NCBI GenBank assembly: GCA_003056245.1
Contig: MVDH01000003.1
Location: 1,413,331 to 1,477,330, forward strand
DNA length: 64,000 nucleotides
Origin: Cellvibrio sp. 79
Lineage (GTDB): Bacteria > Pseudomonadota > Gammaproteobacteria > Pseudomonadales > Cellvibrionaceae
Direction of reading: 5' to 3'
Part shown: in pieces, positions 1 through 7,929 of the stretch
How positions within the stretch are numbered: the first letter of the stretch is position 1
Layout of the letters: the number at the start of each line of letters is the position of its first letter
Translations under genes and position numbers: made by a program
Notes under the pieces: model-generated
The model's database searches: none
What the model saw: only the letters and a program-made list of their open reading frames with translations
Told to the model about the DNA's origin: nothing

Positions 1-55
1 GGCTGGCACAGGCACTGAGTAATAGCGCGCCTGCAATAACGGAAAACGTTCTCAT
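1..55 (-). CDS. Lipoprotein N-terminus (cut by window edge)
   Basis: Only the first 18 codons lie in the window. They start at an ATG at 53-55 on the minus strand and encode a short basic start, a hydrophobic core and a lipobox Leu-Ser-Ala-Cys, so the product is an exported lipoprotein. It follows the GH30 gene on the same strand after a terminator hairpin, so it may be another member of the glycan-utilisation locus, for example a surface glycan-binding protein or glycosidase. The enzyme type cannot be told from this fragment. Confidence 0.6.
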   Translation of the reverse strand, partial: MRTFSVIAGALLLSACAS

Positions 56-178
56 AGCATAATTCCTTTGTACGATCAGATTGGCGATGGGCGAGTTTGC
101 CAGTTATGTCGAGTTGCGGGTAAAACAAAAGGATTATTTTTGTAAAGTTTCATCAGCAACAAAATGTCGCAGCCGATA

Positions 179-202
179 AAAAACCCGCCGAAGCGGGTTT
201 TT
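179..202 (-). terminator. Rho-independent terminator after the GH30 gene
   Basis: A 10-bp perfect stem (AAAAACCCGC / GCGGGTTTTT) closes on a 4-base loop, with a U-rich tail in the minus-strand direction. It sits about 30 bp past the GH30 stop codon and separates that gene from the lipoprotein gene. Confidence 0.85.
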
Positions 203-232
203 ATCAGGAACGTGTCAGAAAAACTCGTTGAA

Positions 233-1663
233 TTAATACACTAACGTTTGAATCGCATGCGCAGGAATAGTGACATTGGTTTCCTGGTTGTTGATGTAGT
301 AACGATAGGAAACAGCCGCGTCGCTATTGTTCATTACTACGGTGGCGAGTTTGTTGTCCGCGTTAATGAACGACGTGGTTTGCAATACGCTGCGGCTGGT
401 TACCGCGCTTACACGTTGCGCTTCCGGTTTAATAAATTTGGAGAAGTGGCCAAGGTAGTAATAGCTTGGAGTATAAATTAATTCACCTTTGCTATTGGCG
501 TGGATTGGTGAGAAGCAGAAATTGCCAACGTGATTTGGGCCACCTTTATCATCCAGCAAAATATTCCAGTCGGTCCAGGCAACGGCGCCGGAGTTGAAAT
601 CATTAATTAATGAGTCGCCATAACGCTCGCCGTTTGGCCAGTATTGGTAACGCTCCGGATTAAATTTTTCTACAGTGGCTTCAGTGAGCATCAAATTTAC
701 ATTCGGGTAAGCTTTATTCACTTCCGCAACATTTTTATACATCGGTTGGCCGCCGGTCCAGGTTTCGTACCAGTGGAAACCAATACCCCATACATATTTT
801 GCCGCTTCCGGATCGCTCATGATGGTGTGGGCGCGATGGGTAATCAAATCGCGGTTGTGATCCCAGACAATAATTTTTTTATCGCCCAGACCTTCTTTTT
901 GCAATGTGGGGCCAAGGTGATTTTTCAGGAAGTCGCGTTCTTCATCGGCAGTGAAAATCATTGATTCCCAGGTTTGTTTTGCCATGGGTTCGTTTTGTAC
1001 TGTCAAACCCCAAATAGGTACACCTTCTTTTTCGTAGGCGTTAATAAATTTGGTGTAGTAGAGCGCCCAGGCTGCATTGTATTCCGGCAATAATTTTCCA
1101 CCGCGCAACATGTTGTTGGTGTCTTTCATAAATGCCGGGGCAGACCAGGGGCTTACGTAAGTGGTAATTTTTCCACCGGCGGCTTTAATCACTTTTTTGA
1201 CCAGCGGCAAACGGTATTTGCGGTCGTGATCAATGCTGAAGGTTTTTAATTCTTTATCGCCTTCTTTAATGTAGGTGTAACTGCCGCTACTGAAATCCGA
1301 ACTGTGGATCGTGGTGCGCAACAGTGTGTAGCCGATACCATTTTGGTTGTCGTAATACGCTTTGAGGAATTCATCCTGTTTTTTGCGATTTAATTTGGCA
1401 AAGACTTCCGCGCTTGCGTCCGTGACCGCACCACCAATGCCGAGGAATTTTTGATAGCGAATATCCGGATTCACAATAACGGCAATATCCGTTTCCGGAT
1501 ATTGTTGCGCCGGTTTCAGGCTGAGTGTATCGCTCAGGCTGATGCGCAGGTTGGAATCCTTGGCGGTGGTGTAAACACTGACTTGTTTGTCTGCGGCGAG
1601 TGAGCTGAAGCTAACGCTGGTGATCGCCGCAGCGAGCATCCATTGTTTTAAATGTCTTTGCAT
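233..1663 (-). CDS. Secreted GH30 family glycoside hydrolase (glucosylceramidase / beta-1,6-glucanase type)
   Basis: The 476-residue protein has a Sec signal peptide (about residues 1-23, ending SLAA) and one GH30 TIM barrel with its beta side domain at the C-terminus. The retaining-enzyme glutamates are visible: acid/base E225 in TVQNEP and nucleophile E328 in LMLTEA. The N-terminal GIGGAVTDASAE motif matches the glucosylceramidase/endo-beta-1,6-glucanase branch better than the xylanase branch; that subfamily call is inferred. It lies 100 bp downstream of the GH5/CBM6 lipoprotein gene on the same strand, so a shared role in beta-glucan breakdown is likely. The chosen ATG is the only one giving a signal peptide. 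The A-rich stretch just upstream gives a weak ribosome site. Confidence 0.88.
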   Translation of the reverse strand: MQRHLKQWMLAAAITSVSFSSLAADKQVSVYTTAKDSNLRISLSDTLSLKPAQQYPETDIAVIVNPDIRYQKFLGIGGAVTDASAEVFAKLNRKKQDEFLKAYYDNQNGIGYTLLRTTIHSSDFSSGSYTYIKEGDKELKTFSIDHDRKYRLPLVKKVIKAAGGKITTYVSPWSAPAFMKDTNNMLRGGKLLPEYNAAWALYYTKFINAYEKEGVPIWGLTVQNEPMAKQTWESMIFTADEERDFLKNHLGPTLQKEGLGDKKIIVWDHNRDLITHRAHTIMSDPEAAKYVWGIGFHWYETWTGGQPMYKNVAEVNKAYPNVNLMLTEATVEKFNPERYQYWPNGERYGDSLINDFNSGAVAWTDWNILLDDKGGPNHVGNFCFSPIHANSKGELIYTPSYYYLGHFSKFIKPEAQRVSAVTSRSVLQTTSFINADNKLATVVMNNSDAAVSYRYYINNQETNVTIPAHAIQTLVY

Positions 1664-1713
1664 TTTAACTATCTCTTGTTGTTAAAAAATCATTTCATTT
1701 TTTGCACATGTTG

Positions 1714-1744
1714 ATCTGGTGTCAGGATTTTTCTGACACCAGAT
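1714..1744 (-). repeat. 12-bp perfect inverted repeat between GH5 and GH30 genes
   Basis: ATCTGGTGTCAG is repeated in inverse orientation around a 7-base spacer. No U-tract follows on the minus strand, so it is a poor classical terminator. It could be an mRNA-stabilising or attenuating hairpin between two co-oriented enzyme genes. Confidence 0.7.
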
Positions 1745-1762
1745 TCACTGTGCGTTGACTAC

Positions 1763-4441
1763 TTACTGCTTTTTAATTTCAAACCAATTGATATTCCACT
1801 CTTTGCCCAACGAGCGGAAACGCAAGGTATGGTTGCCTGCCGTTAATGCAAATGTGCCGCTGCTTTGGGTTGCCCAGGTTTGCCAGCCGCCGGTTGCATT
1901 TACTGCGCGCGTGTCGACGACGATATCGTCGATCAATACTTCAAAACCAGTACTGCCGGGTTGTGTCGCAAGGCGATAATCAATGCTGTAGTTACCTGCG
2001 GTTTCGGCGTTGATTTTGAATTCGATGAAATCACCGGCTTCAAAATGACCGACGTTTTGGCCGCCACCGGCGTCGGAAGTACTTTCCAGTTGCACGCCGT
2101 TCATGGATGTATATTTTTCGGCTTCAATTTTTGCGGGCACTGCAACAAACAGAAGTTTAGTATTGACTGGATTGCTGGCATAACCTTCGGCGACTTTATT
2201 TTTCGCGGTGATGGAGTAGTAGTAAGTTTCTTCTTCACTAATACCGGCATCGGCGAATGTCGTTGCGGTAAGGTTTTCACCAATCAACGTGCCTTTTATG
2301 CCTGCAGCAGTTGAGCGGTAAACGTTGTAGGTAATATCCGTACCTGCAATTGCGCTCCAGCTCAATGCAACATTGGTTCCGGTTTGGGTAAGCGTAACGC
2401 CTGTTGGTTTTTCCGGAAAATCAAACACATCATTGTGTTCACTGCTGACTAACCATTGCGCCAAACCGGAATGCACGTCGTAACCAACTTCGCCATAACT
2501 TTTGAAAAGCTGTTCGATTTGTTCAATGGATGCGGTGGTGAAATCCACTTTACCGGCGTTATCGACGACATCTTTTCCCGCTACCGGAGCATCTTCAATT
2601 AAATAAATTTCGGCCCAGGTATTTACGCTGGCGTTATCTTTAAAGACACCGCTGAAGGTATAGGATTGACCAGCTTGCAAGGTGATTTGTTGATAGAGCG
2701 CGCCATTGATTTCACCGGTCACCCCAGCGGGGCGAGTAATGCGCAGGTTTGCACCGTCACCCCCGGTAGGTTGTTTGCTGGCGTCGGTGTTGTTGTAATC
2801 AAAATTTAGCGAGCCGGTGATGGTTAATTCAGTCCAGCCGCTACCGCTGCCAAATCCGCCATTCACCAATACTTCTTCATTGGTCGCGTTATTTTTCAGG
2901 CTGATGCTGTCGTAAGTGACATCGGGATTCGCTCCACCATTCGCACCGGTTTTTATCACCAGGTAATAATTTTTGGTGCCGGTACCGTTGGTGTTGATAA
3001 CGGTCGCTTTTTTCGCGCAGGCATTGGCGAACGTGGAATTCCAGTTGGCGCAATCCCAGGTGCTGGCTTTGGTGATCAAACCAACGCCGGTATCCAGGCT
3101 GGTATTGATTTCGTTGGTTACCATGCCCCAGGTGCCTTTGCCCTGACCGCCGGCAATGCTCACGAGTTTGTATGACCAGCTTGTAGACGCCCAGTTGTAA
3201 CCGGCAAAAATATCGTAAGTGGCACGGCCAATTTTTCCGCCCAGCTCCAGCCCGGCAGATTGCCATGGCTGGAATTCACCCATCAGCATCGGTGTTTTCA
3301 GCGCGGTGATTTTTTTATTCCAATCGCACACACCGCCCAAGCCGTTTTGCCCGCACGTCAACCAATCGCGATGCACATCATAGTGCGTGTCGCCGGGTCT
3401 ATCGCCAAACAAACCGGGGTAGGGATGGAGTTGGAAAGCAACATTGGTGAGGCCTTTGGTGGCCGGATCACCATAGACGTCGATGCTGCCGTAATGGCTG
3501 TGCAGCATAACGATATGTTTATCATCGATCTTGCGAATCACGTCGTAGAGTTCGAGTACACGGGTGGCCATGTCTTCCGGGGTTGAGCCCCATGGCTCGT
3601 TGAGCGGATCATAAGCGGCGACAACCGGTTCATCTTTATATTTGGTGGCAATTTGTTCCCACAGCCATTTGGTGCGTTCCTGGTATTCCGGTGTGCTCCA
3701 GTATTTATTCTGGCCGGAGCAGCCGGTGTGGTCATTGGGGGTTTGGCCGCCCAATGCGCCGTGTAAATCCAGGATTACATAAATGCCGCGTTTCTTCGCT
3801 TCCGCGATTGACCAATCAATGTAATGCCACGCATCGGCGCGCAAGGTTTTGGGATTCTTTTCGTCTTCAATCACGCTCCACAAAATGGGCAGGCGGACGA
3901 CGTTAAAGCCAAAGGCTTTGAGTTGGTCCCAGTCGCGCTCTTTTATCCAGTTATCACGGAAGACTTTGATCAGGCGTTCTTTTTCTTCATAGCTAAAGCG
4001 TTTGGTAAGTTCGGCTTCCAGGGTGCATTGATCGTGTACGCCATTGCCACCCTGGCCCATCATCCAGAATTCCTGCACCAGCCAGTTGCCGAGGTTGGTG
4101 CCTTTTAAATTGATCTGGTCGCCGGAGGCTTTCACCCATTTATTGCCATCAGTTTTGAGCATGGTCATGCCTTCAGTGGGGGCTGAACTGCTGGAGGAGG
4201 ACAATGAGCTGGATGACGAGGGTTCACTGGAAGATGACATTGAACTGGACGACGACGGTTCACTTGATGAAGCAGGGGCGCTGGATGAAGTCGTCGATGA
4301 ACTCTTCGCGATACTAGTGGACGATTTGCTACCGCCGCCGCCATCACCACCACATGCGACGAGGCCGAGGATGCTGAGTGTGAGCAGGCTGAGTTTTAGC
4401 GGTTGGCTGACCGGATTCGGTTTGCTGTTGGATATAGTCAT
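1763..4441 (-). CDS. GH5 family lipoprotein with inserted beta-sandwich module, Fn3 and CBM6
   Basis: The start at 4441 is preferred over an upstream in-frame start because it begins a lipoprotein signal ending LVAC (Cys30). Domains in order are: a glycine/serine-rich linker to about residue 88, GH5 catalytic barrel from about 100, an inserted module at about 455-632, the last GH5 helix at about 633-668, an Fn3 domain at about 676-768, and a CBM6 at about 772-892. The acid/base is E282 in LNEPWG and the nucleophile is E389 in MGEFQPW. The start of the barrel (NLKGTNLGNWLVQEFW) is reminiscent of exo-beta-1,3-glucanase-type GH5 enzymes. It is probably a surface-anchored beta-glucanase, but the substrate is inferred. 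The insertion is absent from the paralogue at 7930-10074 and looks like a CBM4/9-type jelly roll starting at LVNGGFGSG. Confidence 0.88.
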   Translation of the reverse strand: MTISNSKPNPVSQPLKLSLLTLSILGLVACGGDGGGGSKSSTSIAKSSSTTSSSAPASSSEPSSSSSMSSSSEPSSSSSLSSSSSSAPTEGMTMLKTDGNKWVKASGDQINLKGTNLGNWLVQEFWMMGQGGNGVHDQCTLEAELTKRFSYEEKERLIKVFRDNWIKERDWDQLKAFGFNVVRLPILWSVIEDEKNPKTLRADAWHYIDWSIAEAKKRGIYVILDLHGALGGQTPNDHTGCSGQNKYWSTPEYQERTKWLWEQIATKYKDEPVVAAYDPLNEPWGSTPEDMATRVLELYDVIRKIDDKHIVMLHSHYGSIDVYGDPATKGLTNVAFQLHPYPGLFGDRPGDTHYDVHRDWLTCGQNGLGGVCDWNKKITALKTPMLMGEFQPWQSAGLELGGKIGRATYDIFAGYNWASTSWSYKLVSIAGGQGKGTWGMVTNEINTSLDTGVGLITKASTWDCANWNSTFANACAKKATVINTNGTGTKNYYLVIKTGANGGANPDVTYDSISLKNNATNEEVLVNGGFGSGSGWTELTITGSLNFDYNNTDASKQPTGGDGANLRITRPAGVTGEINGALYQQITLQAGQSYTFSGVFKDNASVNTWAEIYLIEDAPVAGKDVVDNAGKVDFTTASIEQIEQLFKSYGEVGYDVHSGLAQWLVSSEHNDVFDFPEKPTGVTLTQTGTNVALSWSAIAGTDITYNVYRSTAAGIKGTLIGENLTATTFADAGISEEETYYYSITAKNKVAEGYASNPVNTKLLFVAVPAKIEAEKYTSMNGVQLESTSDAGGGQNVGHFEAGDFIEFKINAETAGNYSIDYRLATQPGSTGFEVLIDDIVVDTRAVNATGGWQTWATQSSGTFALTAGNHTLRFRSLGKEWNINWFEIKKQ

Positions 4442-4476
4442 AGCGGTTTCTCTTATCTTTATTTGAAACATTAGGT

Positions 4477-4490
4477 TTATTGTTATTGCC
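4477..4490 (-). promoter_or_regulatory. CAATAACAATAA leader element of the GH5 lipoprotein gene
   Basis: GGCAATAACAATAAA on the minus strand lies about 36-50 bp before the start codon. Close copies precede the other GH5 gene (10092-10102 and 10195-10205) and the unlinked GH53 gene (26646-26660). It may be a leader or A-rich translation-enhancing sequence; the function is inferred only from recurrence. Confidence 0.4.
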
Positions 4491-4538
4491 ACCGCATGGT
4501 CATCCAAAAAACAAACTAGTGCGCCCGACTAAATTTAC

Positions 4539-4564
4539 TCGAACCGGCGCAGGTTCTGTTCGAC
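4539..4564. promoter_or_regulatory. Candidate operator: CTCGAAC / GTTCGAC inverted pair
   Basis: CTCGAAC at 4539-4545 and GTTCGAC at 4558-4564 form an inverted pair upstream of the GH5 lipoprotein gene. The same word occurs three times in the intergenic region shared by the second GH5 gene and the AraC-type regulator gene. This suggests a binding site of the locus regulator. Confidence 0.4.
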
Positions 4565-4620
4565 CTAAACTGGGAAGTTTTTTCCCCGAACCTACTTGGT
4601 AACTCCTTGAAAATAATGTG

Positions 4621-4646
4621 AAAAAAGCCCCGTGACAGCACGGGGC
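4621..4646 (-). terminator. Rho-independent terminator
   Basis: GCCCCGTG / CACGGGGC pairs across a 4-base loop and is followed on the minus strand by six T residues. It lies about 500 bp downstream of the immunity gene, so it could end the toxin-immunity operon or an unrecognised transcript in the gap. It also insulates the GH5 lipoprotein promoter. Confidence 0.8.
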
Positions 4647-5145
4647 AGTAAATGGTTTCCAGAAAAAATAGGACTGCGGGCGCAGCCGCTATGACTGACT
4701 TTTCCGGAACCCAGGGAGATTGAGCGTTTGCTGAAACCATTAGAGCGTGAGATTCGCACCAAAGCGTCCGTGAGCACGCAACCGAACTTGCCGATAAAAA
4801 ATGGGGTGGGTTTGTTTGGCGGGAAATAACAGAACCCGGGGTTATTGCCTTGGTGCTATTGAAATCAGGCTGGTACTGGCTAACGTTTGTGCTCCTGGGG
4901 GACCACTTAAGGTGGGCCCGGAAACGATTAAGTGAAATCAACGCTAGTGAAATTACTTCGTTTCCAGCAGGGCGTATTTACAAAATGCGGATCGTTTGAT
5001 AAGTGAAAGTTGCTTTTTATCTGGATGATAAAGCGGCGTTAACTGCCGCTATTGAATATGACGAGGCCTGTCATTCCTGCTTGGGATTGTATTTGCGATA
5101 AAAGCTAATGTGGCTTTAGTTCACCCGACCAGGGTGTCCTGCAAG
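4647..5145. other. Gene-free stretch, possibly decayed sequence
   Basis: No convincing gene is seen in these roughly 500 bp. Open frames on both strands are short, and the longest one (minus strand, reaching through the terminator at 4621-4646) has no recognisable domain and an improbable composition. A 32-codon plus-strand frame with a GTG start at 5003 has natural-looking codons but no ribosome site or relatives that I recognise. The stretch may be debris from the event that placed the toxin cassette here. Confidence 0.5.
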
Positions 5146-5694
5146 TTATAAACTCGTGTAGTCTGTTAATTTCGTGATTGAAACTCCTGTCAGCCCCGCA
5201 CGTTCAAGCCCTTCTTTTACATAAGCGTCGATTACTATTAATCGTGGGCGCTCATATAAACGAAAAAGCATCTGCCCCCCAACGAGAGTTGGATCAATAA
5301 TGGGATTTTTGATCAAGCGTCGTCCAGCCGCGTTTGTTTCAACTCCACTTTTAAGGCATTTAATCAATCCACTTATTATTCCCAAGTAGTAATACGCTAT
5401 AACTTTTTCTGAGTTTTCATCGAAAAGCTCAACTGGGAAATAATTAATATTATCAACTCCTAAATCATCAAGTACGCTTTTTAATCTTTTCGAAAACAAC
5501 GGAACATCGGCAGTCATCATGTCAGGGTATGTCACCTCTGATTCGTCATCGATTGTTACAGGTGAGCGAATCGGAAGCTTGAATGAGAGAGGTTTACCCA
5601 TAACCATATCGATCATATCCAATTGTTCTGGTAGCTCCCCAATGTAGGGTATGTCCGTGTTTCCTGTCACTTCATCAAGTATGTAATATTCCAT
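5146..5694 (-). CDS. Imm11-family (DUF1629-type) immunity protein
   Basis: The 182-residue soluble protein has no signal peptide or membrane segment. The pattern SKRLKSVLDDLGVDNINYFP followed by a Tyr-rich strand is typical of the Imm11 family, which protects against polymorphic toxins. It starts 17 bp after the nuclease gene stop with a strong GAGGA ribosome site, as expected for a co-expressed antidote. It probably binds and blocks the AHH nuclease in the cytoplasm. The coding sequence is visibly richer in A+T than the flanking glycosidase genes. Family assignment is by motif memory, without a profile search. Confidence 0.7.
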   Translation of the reverse strand: MEYYILDEVTGNTDIPYIGELPEQLDMIDMVMGKPLSFKLPIRSPVTIDDESEVTYPDMMTADVPLFSKRLKSVLDDLGVDNINYFPVELFDENSEKVIAYYYLGIISGLIKCLKSGVETNAAGRRLIKNPIIDPTLVGGQMLFRLYERPRLIVIDAYVKEGLERAGLTGVSITKLTDYTSL

Positions 5695-5711
5695 TTTTTC
5701 CTCGTTGTTAT

Positions 5712-6440
5712 CTACGATGTAAACGCATATCTTGACGCAATTTTTGATACGTAAAAAGGTGCACTATTTCTGGGGGATTTAGCAAAAGCATTAAGCTTAT
5801 TTCTGATTGCATTACATATATCATCAATTTGGGATTTAATTTTATCCGACTTATCTTCATCGGATTGACAATGCTCATCCCTGTAAAAATCAATGCAAAT
5901 ATCCACTAACATTTTTTGAACTTCTTTGTCGTAGGGGAGATGGTTGATTTCTCCTTCATCCGGGGCATCAGATGAAGCTGTGTCATTTAGTTGGTATGCA
6001 TGATGCCCAACATGCCACTGCATTCCAGTTTCTTGCATCATGCTTATTGCAATACCATCTTTGACTGCAGGACTAAATTGCCCAAAGTTTTGAGTTTTTC
6101 CATCGTGCTCATACATATTACATACGGTTGGTAATGCAATGCCGTTTGTAGGGCTGTTAATGTTGTAATTAACGGATAGTGCTATTTGAGCAAGCCTTTT
6201 AACCTTTAGGAAGCATTGTTTTACAGGAATCAGGTGATGGTTTGCTTTAGTGTATTTTCCAGGTATCGGGACGTTTAACTTTATATGAGAACATTGCAAA
6301 TTATCGGGCAAGCTTTCCACCGTTGTAAGATCAGGCTCCTTTTTCTTTGTTTTATTTTCATGCTTTTCTTTTTTCCCACAATAGATACATTCATCTGTGG
6401 TAGCAGCAGTCATCGTCACTGCTTCTAAAATTTCAGTCAT
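5712..6440 (-). CDS. AHH/HNH-superfamily nuclease toxin without trafficking domain
   Basis: The 242-residue protein carries a CxxC near the N-terminus (C18, C21), a Cys-x-His (C50, H52) and then an HNH/EndoVII-like core. The core has NHHLIP (H68, H69), the NSPTNGIALP segment at 95-104, and WHVGHHAYQL with H143, H146 and H147. These match the AHH/GHH nucleases found at the C-termini of polymorphic and type VI secretion effectors. No PAAR, Rhs, VgrG or signal sequence is present, so it is a stand-alone toxin-domain protein and the delivery route is unknown. A GGAG site lies 8 bases before the ATG. The thiolase-like gene ends 33 bp upstream and the immunity gene begins 17 bp downstream. It likely degrades DNA; catalysis is untested. 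Confidence 0.72.
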   Translation of the reverse strand: MTEILEAVTMTAATTDECIYCGKKEKHENKTKKKEPDLTTVESLPDNLQCSHIKLNVPIPGKYTKANHHLIPVKQCFLKVKRLAQIALSVNYNINSPTNGIALPTVCNMYEHDGKTQNFGQFSPAVKDGIAISMMQETGMQWHVGHHAYQLNDTASSDAPDEGEINHLPYDKEVQKMLVDICIDFYRDEHCQSDEDKSDKIKSQIDDICNAIRNKLNAFAKSPRNSAPFYVSKIASRYAFTS

Positions 6441-6473
6441 ATAAAAATCTCCATGAATATTGAGACAATAAAA

Positions 6474-7544
6474 TTAAGCATCCACAGAAATACACAGCGC
6501 CCCACGACCAGACCTATCTGAAGAGCAATACACCAGACTTTGTGTTATTCCCTTGAGTTTTAGTAGCCGATGCCGCGCAAGTGCAATCAATACCGCTGCC
6601 GTTGCCGCCCCCATATCGCCAAAACAATCGATAGGATGCTCATGTTTACATTTTTCATGAAGCGCTGATTGATTGCGTATGCTTGCAACGCCAAACTCTT
6701 TCGCAAAAAAATTTTCGCCATTCATGGTTGAAAAAATAGTGGATATCTTTTCGCCGCTACCATTTGCAATCGCGACTCTAAACGCATCTGCCAGCCCATT
6801 GCCGAGATAAGGCGCCTCACTGTATCTATGGCCTTTTTCAGTTGCTATACCTGGCTCGAATAGCACAGTTTCATTTTGGGTTTCATCGCTATTAATTGCG
6901 GGGTTACGCAATAGTAAAAAGCTGGCGCCCTCGCCTGGTGCAAATGCATTGCCCACATTTTCAGAGAGTATTCGATTTTCTGCATCCAGGTTCCCCAAGG
7001 TGGCTGCATCTAAATAAGAATCTACACCGCCCACCATTACGTAAGCGGCGTTAGTTGCCGAAAAATATCTGAAAGCCATCTCAATAGCATCAATAAGGCC
7101 TGTGCGTCCGGCAGCAAAATAGCGGCTGCTTGGTATGTCAATATTGGCGCTCGCCTGGACTTTAATGTAAGTCAATATTTTTGCGGATGTTGCTTTTACG
7201 TTGTGATAAACAGGTTCAGGCCCGGCTAGAAATAGTGGTAGCGGCTGGGCTGATTGATAATGGGAAAGTGCTTCTTGCAGCGCTGGCATTGCCAGGCGAA
7301 CCATACGCTTTTCTCGCCCGGTTAATTGAATGTTTTTAAGGTCTTCATGAAGCGGCGGTATCGCATCCTCCGGCACCCTTGTAACAATCATTGGCTTATC
7401 ATGTTTGTTGAAAAACGAAGACATCTGGTACTGGCTGATGCCGGCGTTAACTGCTGCAATTGTCATTGCTGTGTTGCCACCGACGGGTGTGATCATGCCG
7501 GTAGCGGCGATATAAAGTTTTTTATGATTATTTGGGTGATTCAT
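6474..7544 (-). CDS. Thiolase-fold (beta-ketoacyl-synthase-like) protein, catalytic residues missing
   Basis: The 356-residue protein starts with the synthase-like YIAATGMITPVGG and contains VMVGGVDSYLD, NAFAPGEGASFLLL and FGDMGAATAAVL, all landmarks of the ketoacyl-synthase/thiolase fold. The usual catalytic Cys in TACASG-like context is replaced by YFAAGRTG. The HGTGT histidine region reads STMNGENFF, and the GH of the last motif reads GD. It is therefore unlikely to condense acyl chains. From memory, a similar synthase-like gene (PA0098) sits beside the Tse7/Tsi7 nuclease effector pair in Pseudomonas aeruginosa, so a chaperone or adaptor role for the downstream toxin is plausible. AAGGA lies about 10 bases before the start. 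Confidence 0.72.
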   Translation of the reverse strand: MNHPNNHKKLYIAATGMITPVGGNTAMTIAAVNAGISQYQMSSFFNKHDKPMIVTRVPEDAIPPLHEDLKNIQLTGREKRMVRLAMPALQEALSHYQSAQPLPLFLAGPEPVYHNVKATSAKILTYIKVQASANIDIPSSRYFAAGRTGLIDAIEMAFRYFSATNAAYVMVGGVDSYLDAATLGNLDAENRILSENVGNAFAPGEGASFLLLRNPAINSDETQNETVLFEPGIATEKGHRYSEAPYLGNGLADAFRVAIANGSGEKISTIFSTMNGENFFAKEFGVASIRNQSALHEKCKHEHPIDCFGDMGAATAAVLIALARHRLLKLKGITQSLVYCSSDRSGRGALCISVDA

Positions 7545-7777
7545 TATTTGCTAAATCCTTGAACATCATGAGTCTGTAATTTGTGTGTGATGTACGTTTT
7601 CTTTCCTATTAAGAGGTTTGGCATTTTATTCGGTGTTATTGGGCACTGTAATGACAGGTTAAACGGTTCACAAGGATGGCAGGAAAATCTAATGGAGTTT
7701 TTCTTCACTTTTCGCCGTTTTCGGTGCTGAACCGATACCCTGATCGCTTTTATCGTTGCCAGTAAAAAGAATACACA

Positions 7778-7807
7778 TAAAAAAGCCGATGCATCACTGC
7801 ATCGGCT
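7778..7807 (-). terminator. Second tandem terminator after the CBM6-GH5-CBM6 gene
   Basis: AGCCGATGCA pairs perfectly with TGCATCGGCT across a 4-base loop, followed by TTTTTT on the minus strand. It backs up the terminator at 7871-7899 and shields the toxin cassette from glycosidase transcription. The roughly 230 bp between it and the thiolase-like gene contain no gene; they should hold the cassette promoter, though no clear -35/-10 pair was found. Confidence 0.85.
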
Positions 7808-7870
7808 AAGGGGTTCGTGGTTACCCGGGAGGGGCAACTACGAAGGCTGGAGAGCCATGGGGAAAATGAA

Positions 7871-7899
7871 AAAAGACCGGCGTATTGCTACGCCGGCCA
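7871..7899 (-). terminator. Rho-independent terminator after the CBM6-GH5-CBM6 gene
   Basis: GCCGGCGTA pairs with TACGCCGG plus one mismatch around a 4-base loop, followed by TTTTTTC on the minus strand. It begins about 30 bp past the stop codon at 7930. Confidence 0.85.
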
Positions 7900-7929
7900 A
7901 GGCTTCAGACACCAGGATTCGGGGTCGGT

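Noticed and set aside
4165-4353. Pro/His/Arg-rich frame in the serine-linker region
   Set aside because: It is the shadow of the repetitive serine linker of the GH5 lipoprotein gene.
4442-4507. Longer N-terminus for the GH5 lipoprotein
   Set aside because: The lipobox signal starts at the ATG at 4439-4441; extra residues would displace it, and they overlap the leader element.
4516-4941. 141-codon minus-strand open frame
   Set aside because: It runs through a strong terminator, has no ribosome site, no recognisable domain and an unlikely amino acid mix.
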